From NCBI GenBank assembly GCA_024236175.1, contig JACKKY010000002.1:372001-436000 (forward strand): a DNA stretch of 64,000 nt, in the 5' to 3' direction. This DNA is from Novosphingobium sp. Lineage in GTDB: Bacteria; Pseudomonadota; Alphaproteobacteria; Sphingomonadales; Sphingomonadaceae. The translations under genes were made by a program, and so were the position numbers. Positions 52,256 to 61,632 of this stretch are shown here, piece by piece. Positions within the stretch are counted from its first letter, which is position 1; each line of letters opens with the position of its first letter. The notes beneath the pieces are model-generated. The model saw nothing but the letters and a program-made list of their open reading frames with translations. It made no database searches and was not told where the DNA came from.

Positions 52256-52426
52256 TTTTCTGTCACCCCATATCAATTGCAGGAAATAAACAGAGGACAC
52301 CAACTGCGAGCCGAAGGCGCCACTCCAGAATATCCGAATCACCGACACCGCGCCGAAGGCGAGACAGATTGTTGATGGATTGGGCGATCCCGAAGGGATT
52401 CGTCCGGGATACTGGGGGAGGATCAA

Positions 52427-54973
52427 ATGGCGTTTCGCGTTCGCAATGTTCTGCTTGGTTCAACGGCTCTGACGATCGCTTCGATGGCGGCCGGGCAGGC
52501 TTACGCACAAACCTCGATCGACACTGACGGCGGCCTCGCGGAGATCGTGGTCACCGCGCAAAAGCGTGAACAGAGCCTGCAGGACGTGCCGATCGCGGTC
52601 ACGGCCATCACGGAAGACAGCCTCGAGGCAAACCGGATTTTCACCGTCAATGACCTGTCGTCCTTCGCACCGGGCCTGACAGTCGCGCCCTCGGCCGGCG
52701 GCATTTCCACGCCGGCCTTCACCATCCGCGGCCAGCAGAGTTTCGGCGTCGTTGCCGGATCGGACAAGCAGGTCTCGATCTATATCGACGGCGTCTATGT
52801 CAGCTCGCCGCGCGGTTCGATCTTCCAGTTGCCGGACATCCAGCGGCTCGAGGTTCTGCGCGGCCCTCAGGGAACGCTGTTCGGCCGCAACGCGACGGCC
52901 GGTGCGGTCAGCGTGACAACCCGCGACCCGAGCGGCGACGTGGGTTTCAAGGTAAAGGGCACATACGGAAATCTGAACGCCACGCGCATCCAGGCCACTC
53001 TGGATACGCCTCAGTTCGGTCCGTTCAGCGCCTATGTCAGCTTCATCCACGACTATCGCCGTGGGGACATCGAGAACGCCTCTGCGGGACTGGCGTGGGA
53101 CCGCACCCTGTCTCCATCGGGTTTCGCGCGTCGCAACAAGTCGCCGCGCTGGCTCGGTACGATCAAGAACAACTCCTATTTCGCTGCCGTCAAGTTCGAG
53201 CCCAGCGACAGCTTCAAGATGGTCTACAAGTATGACCGCAACGACGACAAGGGCACGCCCGAAGGTACGGCGTTCATCGGATATGACGCTTCTCTCGGCG
53301 GCGGACTGGCCGGCGGCGTCCTGACGGCACTCTACGCTAGCAACGGCTCTTTCGACTACATGGTGCCCGATGCCCAAAGGCCCGACATCGTGCAGAATGG
53401 TTGGGTTACGCCGCGCTACCAGCGGGTGTCGGGCCACAGCCTGACCGCCACCTGGCAGGCGACCGACAGCATCACCGTCAAGAACATCGCCGCCTATCGC
53501 AAGGCTATCGTCTTCGCGACGTCATCGATCGACGGCGTGAGCACGCTCAATTACACGCAGCCGGTGGCCGATGCGCAGACGTTCCTGACCGCGGTCAGCG
53601 TGCTCGGCGCAGGCTTCTTCGCGCTTCCGCCGGACCAGCAGGCCGCCACGCTGGCGCAGTTCGCTCCGATCTTCGATGCCAACGTCGGCAAGCGCATCAA
53701 TGTCATCGCTTCGGGAGCGAGTTCGATCGCCGAGCAATGGAGCGATGAGATTCAGGTCAATTACACGTCGGAAAAGCTCAACATCACTGCGGGCGCCTTG
53801 TGGTTCCATTCCAAGGACGAGGCCGGCGGACCGATCGGAATGGAGAACACCACCGCATTCGATTTCACGCCGAACTGTTCCTGCCTGTTCGATCCGTCCG
53901 GCGTGGTTCCGCTTGCAAACGAGGGACGCTATTTCAACAAGGCCACCTCCCTCGCGGCCTACGCGCAGTTCGAATACCGCTTCACCGATACGCTTGAGTT
54001 TGTCGCCGGCGCGCGCATCACCCACGATAAGAAGACCAGCAAATTCCGCTGGGACGTCGACGGCGATCCGCGTCCGCTTATCGTTCCTCCCAAATATACG
54101 AAGACGAAGCCCAACTTCCTCGTGGGTGTAAACTGGACGCCGAACAGCGACACCCTGGTCTATGGGAAATGGTCCAACTCCTTCGTGTCGGGCGGATCGA
54201 CCGCCGGCATCGAATTCCAGCCGGAAACCGCGAGTTCCTTCGAGGCGGGCCTGAAAGCCGACTTCCTCGACAAGCGGCTGAGGACGAATATCGCGCTCTA
54301 TCACGTCACCTACAAGCACTTCCAGCAGCCGGGCTCGACCACGAGTCCCACCTCGACCGCGACGATCCTGCCGATCCTCACAGGCCTGTACGGGGCCGGC
54401 ATCGCCGAAGAGCTGGTCGGAAGTATCAGCACCTTCGTCACCGATAGCGGCACGCTGAAGGTCAAGGGTTTCGAAGCCGAGGTCACTGCGGCCCCCGCGA
54501 AGGGCCTGACGCTTGGCGGAAGCGTGGGCTACGCGGATTCGAAGTTCACATTCGTCCCCGACAACGTTCTCTCCGCATGGCTGGGTGTCTTCCTGACCAG
54601 GGCTCGCCCGGACTGGACCGGCGCCGTGTATGGCACCTACGAGACCGAGCCGCTGGTCGGTGACGCCACGCTCAATTTCCGCGTGGACGCCACTTACACG
54701 TCGTCGATACTCCAGACGAGCAACCCTGTCGTCGATGTCTATCCCGACGGTAGCAACGAGGCCGCGGTGAGGATCCCGAGCAAGTGGCTGCTGAACGGAC
54801 GGATCGCCCTGCGGCACATCGCGATCGGCGGTGCCGATGCGGAACTGGCGTTGTGGGGCAAGAACCTCACCGACAACAAGGATCCGAACTTCATCCTGTT
54901 CACGCCTTTGGCGACTTCGGCGAACTTCGGACCTTCGCGCACCTACGGTGTCGATCTGACCATCCAGTTCTGA
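52427..54973 (+). CDS. TonB-dependent outer-membrane receptor
   Basis: An 848-residue receptor with a signal peptide (residues 1-28, ending YAQ) and a TonB-box-like EIVVTAQKR near residue 40. The plug domain contains PIAVTAITEDSLEANR, the signature TIRGQQSF and IQRLEVLRGPQGTLFGRNATAG. A 22-stranded barrel of about 680 residues follows and ends YGVDLTIQF with the usual terminal Phe. It takes up a scarce nutrient with TonB energy. Sphingomonads use such receptors for aromatic compounds, sugars and siderophores, so the substrate remains open; the two amidohydrolases behind it hint at an organic substrate. The ribosome site GGGGGAGG is strong. Confidence 0.95.
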   Translation: MAFRVRNVLLGSTALTIASMAAGQAYAQTSIDTDGGLAEIVVTAQKREQSLQDVPIAVTAITEDSLEANRIFTVNDLSSFAPGLTVAPSAGGISTPAFTIRGQQSFGVVAGSDKQVSIYIDGVYVSSPRGSIFQLPDIQRLEVLRGPQGTLFGRNATAGAVSVTTRDPSGDVGFKVKGTYGNLNATRIQATLDTPQFGPFSAYVSFIHDYRRGDIENASAGLAWDRTLSPSGFARRNKSPRWLGTIKNNSYFAAVKFEPSDSFKMVYKYDRNDDKGTPEGTAFIGYDASLGGGLAGGVLTALYASNGSFDYMVPDAQRPDIVQNGWVTPRYQRVSGHSLTATWQATDSITVKNIAAYRKAIVFATSSIDGVSTLNYTQPVADAQTFLTAVSVLGAGFFALPPDQQAATLAQFAPIFDANVGKRINVIASGASSIAEQWSDEIQVNYTSEKLNITAGALWFHSKDEAGGPIGMENTTAFDFTPNCSCLFDPSGVVPLANEGRYFNKATSLAAYAQFEYRFTDTLEFVAGARITHDKKTSKFRWDVDGDPRPLIVPPKYTKTKPNFLVGVNWTPNSDTLVYGKWSNSFVSGGSTAGIEFQPETASSFEAGLKADFLDKRLRTNIALYHVTYKHFQQPGSTTSPTSTATILPILTGLYGAGIAEELVGSISTFVTDSGTLKVKGFEAEVTAAPAKGLTLGGSVGYADSKFTFVPDNVLSAWLGVFLTRARPDWTGAVYGTYETEPLVGDATLNFRVDATYTSSILQTSNPVVDVYPDGSNEAAVRIPSKWLLNGRIALRHIAIGGADAELALWGKNLTDNKDPNFILFTPLATSANFGPSRTYGVDLTIQF

Positions 54974-54995
54974 GCCGGACGATTGAGCCTCCCGC

Positions 54996-55018
54996 GTCCC
55001 GGGCCCTTGGCCCGGGAC
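54996..55018 (+). terminator. Hairpin after the TonB-dependent receptor gene
   Basis: GTCCCGGGCC (54996-55005) and GGCCCGGGAC (55009-55018) form a perfect ten-base-pair stem with a three-base loop, 22 bases after the stop. No T-run follows. Confidence 0.65.
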
Positions 55019-55138
55019 CGGGTGCTGTCCGGCGACTTGCCCGGCGGGGAAGCGGTGTTGTCGCACGCCTGAAATCCACACCCTCGGCGCTTGCGAAATT
55101 TTACCGGCGCGCTGCAATTGTCGCGGGAGAACAAGGCG

Positions 55139-56155
55139 ATGGCGATTTTCAAGCTGTTCGACGGGGACGAAGGACCGCCCGAGGAGATTCTCGAGCCCGA
55201 CCTGCCGATCGTCGATACCCACCACCACCTCTGGCCGGTCGGTTCGCCCATCGCTTCCTTCCCGATGGAGGATTTCCTCAATCAGGATGTGCTCACGGGC
55301 CATAATATCGTCGCCACCGTCTTCGCCGAATGCATGGCCGCGTATCATGAAGGCGGGGACGAGGCGCTGCGGCCGGTGGGCGAGACGGAGTTCGTCATGA
55401 GTTCCTGTCCGCTAGTGCCAGGTCGCCCGCAAATCGCGGCAGCCATGTTCGGCTGGGCCGAATTGAGGAAGCCCGAAATCGCCGCGAGAACACTCGATGC
55501 CCATCTCGAAGCCGGCCAGGGGCGTTTCCGCGGCACGCGCTACAATGTCTACTGGCACGAACAGCAGGAGAGATTCACCACCGGGCCGCGTACCTTCCCG
55601 CCCAGGGTCCTCCTAGATCCGACGTTCCGGCAAGGCCTGAAGGAACTGCAAAAGCGCGATCTTTCCTACGACGTCTGGCTGTACTCGGAGCAATTGCCGG
55701 AGCTGGCCGAAACGGCGGACGCCCTTCCCGACCTCCGGATCATCCTGTGCCATATGGGCGGTCCCGTCACTGCCGATCACACGCCGGAGGGACGAAAGCA
55801 GGTGTTCGATCGCTGGCGGGTGTCGCTGGCCGAAGTCGCCAAGCGCCCCAACGTCGTCCTCAAGGTCGGCGGCATGGGCATGGCGCATTTCGGCTTCGGC
55901 TACGATACGATGCCGCACCGTCCTACCGGGGCGGACCTAGCCGAGATGTGGAAGCCTTACTTCGATGTCGCGTTGGAGGCTTTCGGCCCGGACCGCTGCC
56001 TTGCCGAATCGAACTTCCCGCCCGACAAGCACGGATATTCCTATCCGGCCTTCTGGAACGCGCTGAAGATCCTCAGCCGCGACTATTCGGCCGATGAGCG
56101 CGCCAGCCTGTTCAAGGAAACCGCTTGCCGGGTATACAGGCTGGAGCTGGACTGA
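55139..56155 (+). CDS. Amidohydrolase-2 family metal-dependent hydrolase
   Basis: A 338-residue TIM-barrel hydrolase of the amidohydrolase-2 (lactonase-like) family. The metal-binding start is DTHHHLWPVG (His28-His30), with later residues in RIILCHMGGPVTADHT and the C-terminal Asp/Asn region FGPDRCLAESNFPPDKH. Members hydrolyse or decarboxylate small cyclic or aromatic acids. The ATG at 55139 follows the fairly AG-rich GGGAGAACAAGG. It lies 26 bases before the next amidohydrolase, so both probably act in one pathway. Confidence 0.87.
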   Translation: MAIFKLFDGDEGPPEEILEPDLPIVDTHHHLWPVGSPIASFPMEDFLNQDVLTGHNIVATVFAECMAAYHEGGDEALRPVGETEFVMSSCPLVPGRPQIAAAMFGWAELRKPEIAARTLDAHLEAGQGRFRGTRYNVYWHEQQERFTTGPRTFPPRVLLDPTFRQGLKELQKRDLSYDVWLYSEQLPELAETADALPDLRIILCHMGGPVTADHTPEGRKQVFDRWRVSLAEVAKRPNVVLKVGGMGMAHFGFGYDTMPHRPTGADLAEMWKPYFDVALEAFGPDRCLAESNFPPDKHGYSYPAFWNALKILSRDYSADERASLFKETACRVYRLELD

Positions 56156-56180
56156 ACCGGCAAAACCGGAGTTGGATGCC

Positions 56181-57872
56181 ATGGCTTACGACCTGCTTAT
56201 CAAGGACGGGACCGTCGTCGACGGCTCGGGCCTCGCCCGCTACCGGGCCGATGTCGCGGTGAAGGACGGCAGGATCGCCGCCATCGGCCGGATGAACGGC
56301 GTCGCGGCGGACGAGATAATCGACGCCGAAGGCAGGATCGTCGCGCCGGGCTTCGTGGACGGCCACACCCACATGGATGCACAGGTCTTCTGGGACCCGA
56401 TGGGCAGCTGCTCCTGCTATCACGGCGTCACGACGGTGGTGATGGGCAATTGCGGGTTCACTCTCGCGCCGTGCCGGCAGGAAGAAGCGGACCTGGTGTT
56501 CCGCAATCTCGAGCGCGCCGAGGATATCAGCCGCGAAGCGATGCTCGCCGGCATCGACTGGCAGTGGGAGAGCTACCCGGACTATCTCGATGCGGTGGAG
56601 CGACTGCCGAAGGGCATCAACTTCGCCGGTTACATCGGCCATTCGGCCCTGCGCACCTATGTGATGGGCGAACGGGCCTTCGACCAACCCGCCAACGACG
56701 ACGATCTTGCCGCAATGCGACGCGAAGTGCAGGCCGCCCTGGGCGCAGGAGCACAGGGGTTTTCGACATCGCGCGCCCGGTCACACGAAACCTCGGACGA
56801 TCGCCCGGTCGCGAGCAGGGCCGCCGAATGGCGGGAAATCGAAGCGATCGTCGGCGCAATGACCGACATGAATGCCGGCATCTTCCAGATCGCCCCGCAG
56901 CGCGAGATCGGACCGGACTATATCCGGCAGTTACGGGAACTCGCGGTTACATCGGGACGACCGGTGACCATGGGCCTGACGGTCGGCCTCGCCTCCCCGG
57001 ACGAATGGAAGCTGCCGATGGAGGAAATGGAACTTGCCGCGCAGCAAGGCGGCCGGATGTTTGCCCAGGTGCATTCACGCGAGATCGCGGTCCTGATTTC
57101 CTTCGAGACCGCCCTGCCCTTTGACCATTGGGACGTCTGGCGGGATTTCCGCAAGCTTCCGTTGGATCAGCAGAAGGCCGGACTTCTCGACCCCGAGATG
57201 CGCGCGCGGCTCGTGGACGTAGCCAGCAAGCCCTATGATGGCCCTCCGGTCTACGGGGCCGGCGGCCGTCCGCCGAACTGGGACTGGCTCTTCCCGATGT
57301 ACGATCCGGGCGTTCGCAAGCAATCGCTTGCGGAGATGGGGCGCGAACGCAACGTGCATCCTGTCGATGTTATGATCGACGAAGCGCTCAAGCATGACCT
57401 CAAGCTGTTCTTCCGCGACGTTGCCGTGAACGGCGACGAGGACGCGATACTCGGCATGATGCGGCATCCGCGATCTGTCGTTACCTTCTCCGATTCAGGC
57501 GCCCACGTATCGCAGATCATGGACAATTCGATGCAGACCCACCTGCTCAGTTACTGGGTCAGGGAGCGACAGGCTTTCACGCTCGAACAAGCCATCCGGA
57601 AGATCACCTACGAGACTGCCTCGCACTGGAATTTCGCCGACCGGGGCCTTGTTCGCGAAGGCTTCGCCGCCGACCTCGTGATATTCGACGAGGCCACAAT
57701 CGCACCCAAAATGCCGGAAGTCCGCCACGACCTGCCGTCCGGAGCCACCCGCCTGTTCCAGGGCGCAGAGGGGATCGCGGCCTCGGTGGTAGCTGGGGAA
57801 ACCATCCTGCGCGACGGCGAACCGACCGGAAAGTTGCCCGGCCGGCTGCTGCGCGCGCGCCTGCCGGCCTGA
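56181..57872 (+). CDS. N-acyl-D-amino-acid deacylase-like amidohydrolase
   Basis: A 563-residue enzyme of the amidohydrolase superfamily. It begins YDLLIKDGTVVDGSGLARYR and has the metal site DGHTHMDAQ (His62, His64), the GVTTVVMGNCGFTLAP block with its cysteine, and the C-terminal DSGAHVSQIMD and GFAADLVIFDE. This matches D-aminoacylase/N-acyl-D-amino-acid deacylase-like proteins, a family whose many members have varied amide substrates. It is linked to the preceding hydrolase by a 25-base gap. The substrate is not known. Confidence 0.88.
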   Translation: MAYDLLIKDGTVVDGSGLARYRADVAVKDGRIAAIGRMNGVAADEIIDAEGRIVAPGFVDGHTHMDAQVFWDPMGSCSCYHGVTTVVMGNCGFTLAPCRQEEADLVFRNLERAEDISREAMLAGIDWQWESYPDYLDAVERLPKGINFAGYIGHSALRTYVMGERAFDQPANDDDLAAMRREVQAALGAGAQGFSTSRARSHETSDDRPVASRAAEWREIEAIVGAMTDMNAGIFQIAPQREIGPDYIRQLRELAVTSGRPVTMGLTVGLASPDEWKLPMEEMELAAQQGGRMFAQVHSREIAVLISFETALPFDHWDVWRDFRKLPLDQQKAGLLDPEMRARLVDVASKPYDGPPVYGAGGRPPNWDWLFPMYDPGVRKQSLAEMGRERNVHPVDVMIDEALKHDLKLFFRDVAVNGDEDAILGMMRHPRSVVTFSDSGAHVSQIMDNSMQTHLLSYWVRERQAFTLEQAIRKITYETASHWNFADRGLVREGFAADLVIFDEATIAPKMPEVRHDLPSGATRLFQGAEGIAASVVAGETILRDGEPTGKLPGRLLRARLPA

Positions 57873-57888
57873 CCCGGCAGCGTCCCGC

Positions 57889-58242
57889 CTACTCGATGGG
57901 CAGGCCGTGCATCTTCAGGAACGACAGCTTGTCCCAATAGCCCCGCTGGAACGAGATCTGCCCGTCATTCACGGTGAAAAATCCGCGGCCGCGCAGGCCG
58001 AGCGGATCGCGCCATTCGAGCGCGACTACGTCTCCGGCTTCGTGGATCGCTTCGGGGATGCACACCATCTCGGCAGCGGCAAACTCGCGCTCGAACATCG
58101 CCTGGATGGCGGCGCGGCCCTCGACGGGATTCTGCGTAACCTGGTGGTTGACCGCATCGTCGTGGTAAAGTTCCCCAAGGCCCGCAGCGTCGCCCGCGTT
58201 GAACCGTTCGATCCAGAGCTCGACGACCTGGCGAGGCGACAT
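57889..58242 (-). CDS. NTF2/SnoaL-like small protein
   Basis: A 117-residue protein with the cone-shaped NTF2-like fold suggested by the N-terminal helix MSPRQVVELWIERFNAGDAA, followed by LGELYHDDAVNHQVTQNPVE and the strand VALEWRDPLGLRGRGFFTVN. Related proteins are enzymes or ligand binders in catabolic pathways. It converges on the deacylase gene and lies 10 bases behind the nitronate monooxygenase-like gene. Confidence 0.82.
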   Translation of the reverse strand: MSPRQVVELWIERFNAGDAAGLGELYHDDAVNHQVTQNPVEGRAAIQAMFEREFAAAEMVCIPEAIHEAGDVVALEWRDPLGLRGRGFFTVNDGQISFQRGYWDKLSFLKMHGLPIE

Positions 58243-58252
58243 GCGGACCTCC

Positions 58253-59659
58253 TCAATCCCCGGTGAGGATCCGGTCCACCAGCTCTTTCATCGTCGGCGT
58301 GAAATTGTTCGAATAGAACGGGTCCTGCTTGAAGCGATACGCCGCATGGCCCGCGAACATGAGGTTTTGGTCGGTCGGTCCGCCATGCGCGATGTCCTGC
58401 AGCGTCTTCTGGATGCAGAAGCTGCGCGGATCGGCAAGACGCCCGGTGGTGTAGTCGTCGTGGTCCTTCCATGACGAAAACCCGCAATGCGACAGGCAAC
58501 CCATGCAATCGGTCTGGTCCTGCCTGATCGTGTCGCGCTCGTCGGGCGTAACGAAGATGATCGTGTCGTCCGGCGTACGCAGCCCTTCCGTGAACCCTTC
58601 TGTGACCCAGGTTCGGGCTCGATCGAGGTCCTTGGGTGCCACCCAGAAATTCTTGTTGCCGACACCGACATCGAGGCGAACCGTATGTTCTCCCGCCTCG
58701 ACCTTCGAATAGGGGATCTGGCGATCCGAGCGCGCCTCGAGATTGCGCAGGAAGCTGTTGCGCACCGCGGACGAGTAGAAGCCGGTAGGCGAAAAGCGGT
58801 GGAGCAGCACGTCGCCCGGCTCGAGCTTGCGCAATTCGTCCTTCCAGGCCTGGGGAATCGGGCTTTCGTGCGTCAGCAACGGCCGGGTGCCGAACTGGAA
58901 GGCGATCTGCCCCAGTTCGGGATTGTCGATCCAGTTGTCCCACTCGCGCAGATACCAGACGCCGCCGGCCATGACGATCGGCACCTCGTCCGGGATGCCT
59001 TCGGCGCGCATGACGTCGCGCAGCGCCTTGACCCGCGGATAGGGATCTTCCGGCTTCAGGGGATCCTCGGCATTGGACAGGCCGTTATGCCCGCCGGCAA
59101 GCCAGGGATCTTCATAGACCACGGCTGCCATCAGCTCTGAAACCTTGTGGTAGGCGCGCTTCCACAGCGCGCGAAACGCCCGGGCCGAGCTGATGATCGG
59201 CAGGTAGTTGACGTTGAAACGCGCCGCGATCTCGCTCAGCCGGTAAGGCATGCCCGCGCCGCAGGTCACGCCTGAGACGAGCCCGCGAGTCTTTTCCAGC
59301 ACGCCTTCGAGCACCGTTTGCGCGCCGCCCATTTCCCACAGGACGTTGATGTTGATCGCGCCGCGGCCGCCGGCGATATCGTAGGCGCGCTTCACCTGAT
59401 CGACCGCCCCGTCGATCGCGAAGCGGATCAGTTCCTCGTGGCGCTCGCGCCGCGTCAGCGCGTTGTATACCTGCGGAACGATCTTTCCCTCGGCGTCGTA
59501 GCTGTCGGCGTTGACCGCACTGACAGTGCCGATGCCGCCTGCCGCCGCCCAGGCACCCGAGCTGGCGTGATTGGTCGCCGAAACGCCCTTGCCGCCTTCG
59601 ATCAGCGGCCAGACTTCGCGCCCCGCGTAGGAAATAGGCTTGAGGCCCTTGAAACTCAT
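58253..59659 (-). CDS. Nitronate monooxygenase-like flavoprotein with a C-terminal cysteine cluster
   Basis: A 468-residue FMN-dependent TIM-barrel of the nitronate monooxygenase/2-nitropropane dioxygenase family. Blocks include SSGAWAAAGGIGTVSAVNAD, the ININVLWEMGG strand, VTCGAGMPYRLSEIAARF, and IVMAGGVWYLREWDN. The C-terminal part is longer than usual and holds Cys385-x2-Cys388-x3-Cys392 and Cys415, which could bind a metal or an Fe-S cluster. The ATG at 59659 overlaps the methyltransferase stop as ATGA. The natural substrate is unknown. Confidence 0.85.
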   Translation of the reverse strand: MSFKGLKPISYAGREVWPLIEGGKGVSATNHASSGAWAAAGGIGTVSAVNADSYDAEGKIVPQVYNALTRRERHEELIRFAIDGAVDQVKRAYDIAGGRGAININVLWEMGGAQTVLEGVLEKTRGLVSGVTCGAGMPYRLSEIAARFNVNYLPIISSARAFRALWKRAYHKVSELMAAVVYEDPWLAGGHNGLSNAEDPLKPEDPYPRVKALRDVMRAEGIPDEVPIVMAGGVWYLREWDNWIDNPELGQIAFQFGTRPLLTHESPIPQAWKDELRKLEPGDVLLHRFSPTGFYSSAVRNSFLRNLEARSDRQIPYSKVEAGEHTVRLDVGVGNKNFWVAPKDLDRARTWVTEGFTEGLRTPDDTIIFVTPDERDTIRQDQTDCMGCLSHCGFSSWKDHDDYTTGRLADPRSFCIQKTLQDIAHGGPTDQNLMFAGHAAYRFKQDPFYSNNFTPTMKELVDRILTGD

Positions 59660-60423
59660 ACCGACCTGTCTTTCCCTTCGCTCAGAGCCTGGCCTTCCGC
59701 AGGTGGCGTGCTTGCCATCCCGCACGGCTCGATTTCAGAGGGCTCCGGGCGCGTATCAGCTGCCTCGAATTGCGCGTAATAGCCCCTGAGCTCCGGCTTA
59801 CGAACAAATTGCGCCAAGCGAAAGCCCACCGCACCGAATTCGCAGAACAGCAGGCGCGGCGGAATCCCGTGCTGGTCCGTCTGGCGATCGACATCGACGA
59901 CGATTACCTGGCCTTGCGGACGCAGTGCCGAACGCATCCTCCACAGGAAGGCATAGGGCTCGGTAACCTCGTGATACATGTGCACCAGGAAGATGCGGTC
60001 GAAGCTTGCCGCCGGCAGGCGTGGATCGTCTTCGGCGCCAAGCTTGATCGAAACATTGTCGAGCCGGTCGCGCTGGACGCGCTCTCCCAGCCGTTCGAGA
60101 GCTTCGGGATCGATGTCCTGGGCAAGCACCCTGCCCTTCTTGCCCACCCGGTCGGCCAGCCGGACCGTGTAATAGCCCTCCCCGGCGCCGATATCGGCAA
60201 CGGTCATGCCCTTCTCGATATTGGCGAGATCCATCACCGTCTGCGCCTCGTTTACGCTGTCGCGCTGCATCTCGGTGGAAAACTGATTGGAGCTGCTGAT
60301 CGAGACGGGACGATAGGCCCGCGGAAACTCGCGCGCCGTCGGCGGACGGTCGGCGTCCTCGCTACCGCCCTGACAGGCCGCGAGCAGCGCCAGCCCGAAC
60401 ACCGCGAGAGCGGAAAGTTTCAA
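59656..60423 (-). CDS. Lipobox-bearing SAM-dependent methyltransferase
   Basis: A 255-residue protein that begins with a lipoprotein signal (MKLSALAVFGLALLAAC, lipobox LAAC, Cys17). It then has a class I methyltransferase core: motif I VADIGAGEGYYTVRLADRVG, the acidic AQDIDPEALERL, IKLGAEDDPRL, FLVHMYHEV and VIVVDVDRQ. A lipidated enzyme would face the periplasm, where SAM is not expected, so either the substrate or the cofactor use is unusual, or the start of the protein is wrong. It overlaps prfB upstream (ATGA) and the flavoprotein downstream (ATGA). Confidence 0.82.
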   Translation of the reverse strand: MKLSALAVFGLALLAACQGGSEDADRPPTAREFPRAYRPVSISSSNQFSTEMQRDSVNEAQTVMDLANIEKGMTVADIGAGEGYYTVRLADRVGKKGRVLAQDIDPEALERLGERVQRDRLDNVSIKLGAEDDPRLPAASFDRIFLVHMYHEVTEPYAFLWRMRSALRPQGQVIVVDVDRQTDQHGIPPRLLFCEFGAVGFRLAQFVRKPELRGYYAQFEAADTRPEPSEIEPCGMASTPPAEGQALSEGKDRSV

Positions 60424-61547
60424 TCGATGTCCTCCACTTCGACCTTCTCGCCGGTCACCCGCTGCGAGAGGGCCGCCGCCATGAACTTGTCGAGGTCTCC
60501 GTCGAGCACGTCGCCCGGCGCAGTCGAGACCACGCCGGTGCGCAGGTCCTTCACCTGCTGATAGGGCTGGAGCACATAAGAGCGGATCTGGTGGCCCCAG
60601 CCGATTTCGGTCTTGGCCGCGTATTCGCCCGAAGCCTCCGCCTCACGCCTCGCCAGTTCCGCCTCGTAGAGCCGTGCCTTCAGCATGTTCATGGCTGTCG
60701 CGCGGTTCTTGTGCTGCGAACGGTCGTTCTGGCTGGCGACGACGATTCCGGTCGGCAAGTGGGTGATACGCACGGCGGAATCGGTGGTGTTGACGTGCTG
60801 GCCGCCCGCGCCCGATGCACGGTAGGTGTCGATCTTGAGATCGCCTTCGTTGATCTCGACATCGATGTCGTCGTCGATCACCGGGTAGACCCAGATGCTC
60901 GAGAAGCTGGTGTGGCGGCGCGCCGAGCTGTCGTAGGGGCTTATCCGCACCAGCCGGTGGACGCCGCTTTCCGTCTTGGCATAGCCGTAGGCGTTCTCGC
61001 CCTTGATCAGCAGCGTGCAGCTCTTGATCCCCGCTTGCTCGCCCGCGTGATAGTCCACGACCTCGACCTTGTATCCGTGCCGCTCTGCCCAGCGCGTGTA
61101 CATCCGCTGGAGCATTTCCGCCCAGTCCTGGCTCTCGGTGCCGCCGGCTCCCGCATGGACTTCGAGATAGGCATCATTGCTGTCGGCCTCTCCGGCCAGC
61201 AGCGCCTGCACCTTGTCCTCGTCTGCGCGTTCGGCCAGCGCGGCCAGTGTGGCGATTCCTTCCTGGACCGTGTCGCCGTCATCCTCGGCCTCGCCCAGCT
61301 CGATGAACTCGACCGCGTCCGCCATTTCCTGGCTGATCTCGTTGACGGTGCCGATGGCGGCCTCGAGCCGCCGCCGCTCGCGCATCACGCCTTCGGCTTC
61401 CTTGGGATCGTCCCACAAGGTCGGGTCTTCGACTCGCGCATTGAGCTCGTCGAGACGGCGCAGGGCGCGGTCCCAGTCGAGGAATTTGCGAACCAGTGCG
61501 AGCGCCGCGTCGATTCTGTCGATATAAGCCTGCCCTTCGGCACGCAT
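60420..61547 (-). CDS. prfB: Peptide chain release factor 2
   Basis: A 375-residue class I release factor for UGA and UAA. The catalytic motif is GGQ at residues 248-250 (YRASGAGGQHVNTTDSAVR). The codon-recognition motif reads SPY (203-205) in RISPYDSSARRHTSFSSIW, where enterobacteria have SPF. The gene is one continuous frame; the programmed frameshift of enterobacterial prfB is not present. It is the head of the prfB-methyltransferase-flavoprotein string. Confidence 0.96.
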   Translation of the reverse strand: MRAEGQAYIDRIDAALALVRKFLDWDRALRRLDELNARVEDPTLWDDPKEAEGVMRERRRLEAAIGTVNEISQEMADAVEFIELGEAEDDGDTVQEGIATLAALAERADEDKVQALLAGEADSNDAYLEVHAGAGGTESQDWAEMLQRMYTRWAERHGYKVEVVDYHAGEQAGIKSCTLLIKGENAYGYAKTESGVHRLVRISPYDSSARRHTSFSSIWVYPVIDDDIDVEINEGDLKIDTYRASGAGGQHVNTTDSAVRITHLPTGIVVASQNDRSQHKNRATAMNMLKARLYEAELARREAEASGEYAAKTEIGWGHQIRSYVLQPYQQVKDLRTGVVSTAPGDVLDGDLDKFMAAALSQRVTGEKVEVEDID

Positions 61548-61632
61548 GCTGCTTCAACTCCGTAATTCTGACGGCCGGGCCGTTCGCCGCCCCGCTTAGC
61601 GCAAGGCGTCATTTTGTAAAGCTGGCGAAAGG

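Noticed and set aside
60420..61547. Programmed +1 frameshift in prfB
   Set aside because: The release factor reads as one continuous frame with the normal N-terminus; no CUU-UGA-C site interrupts it.
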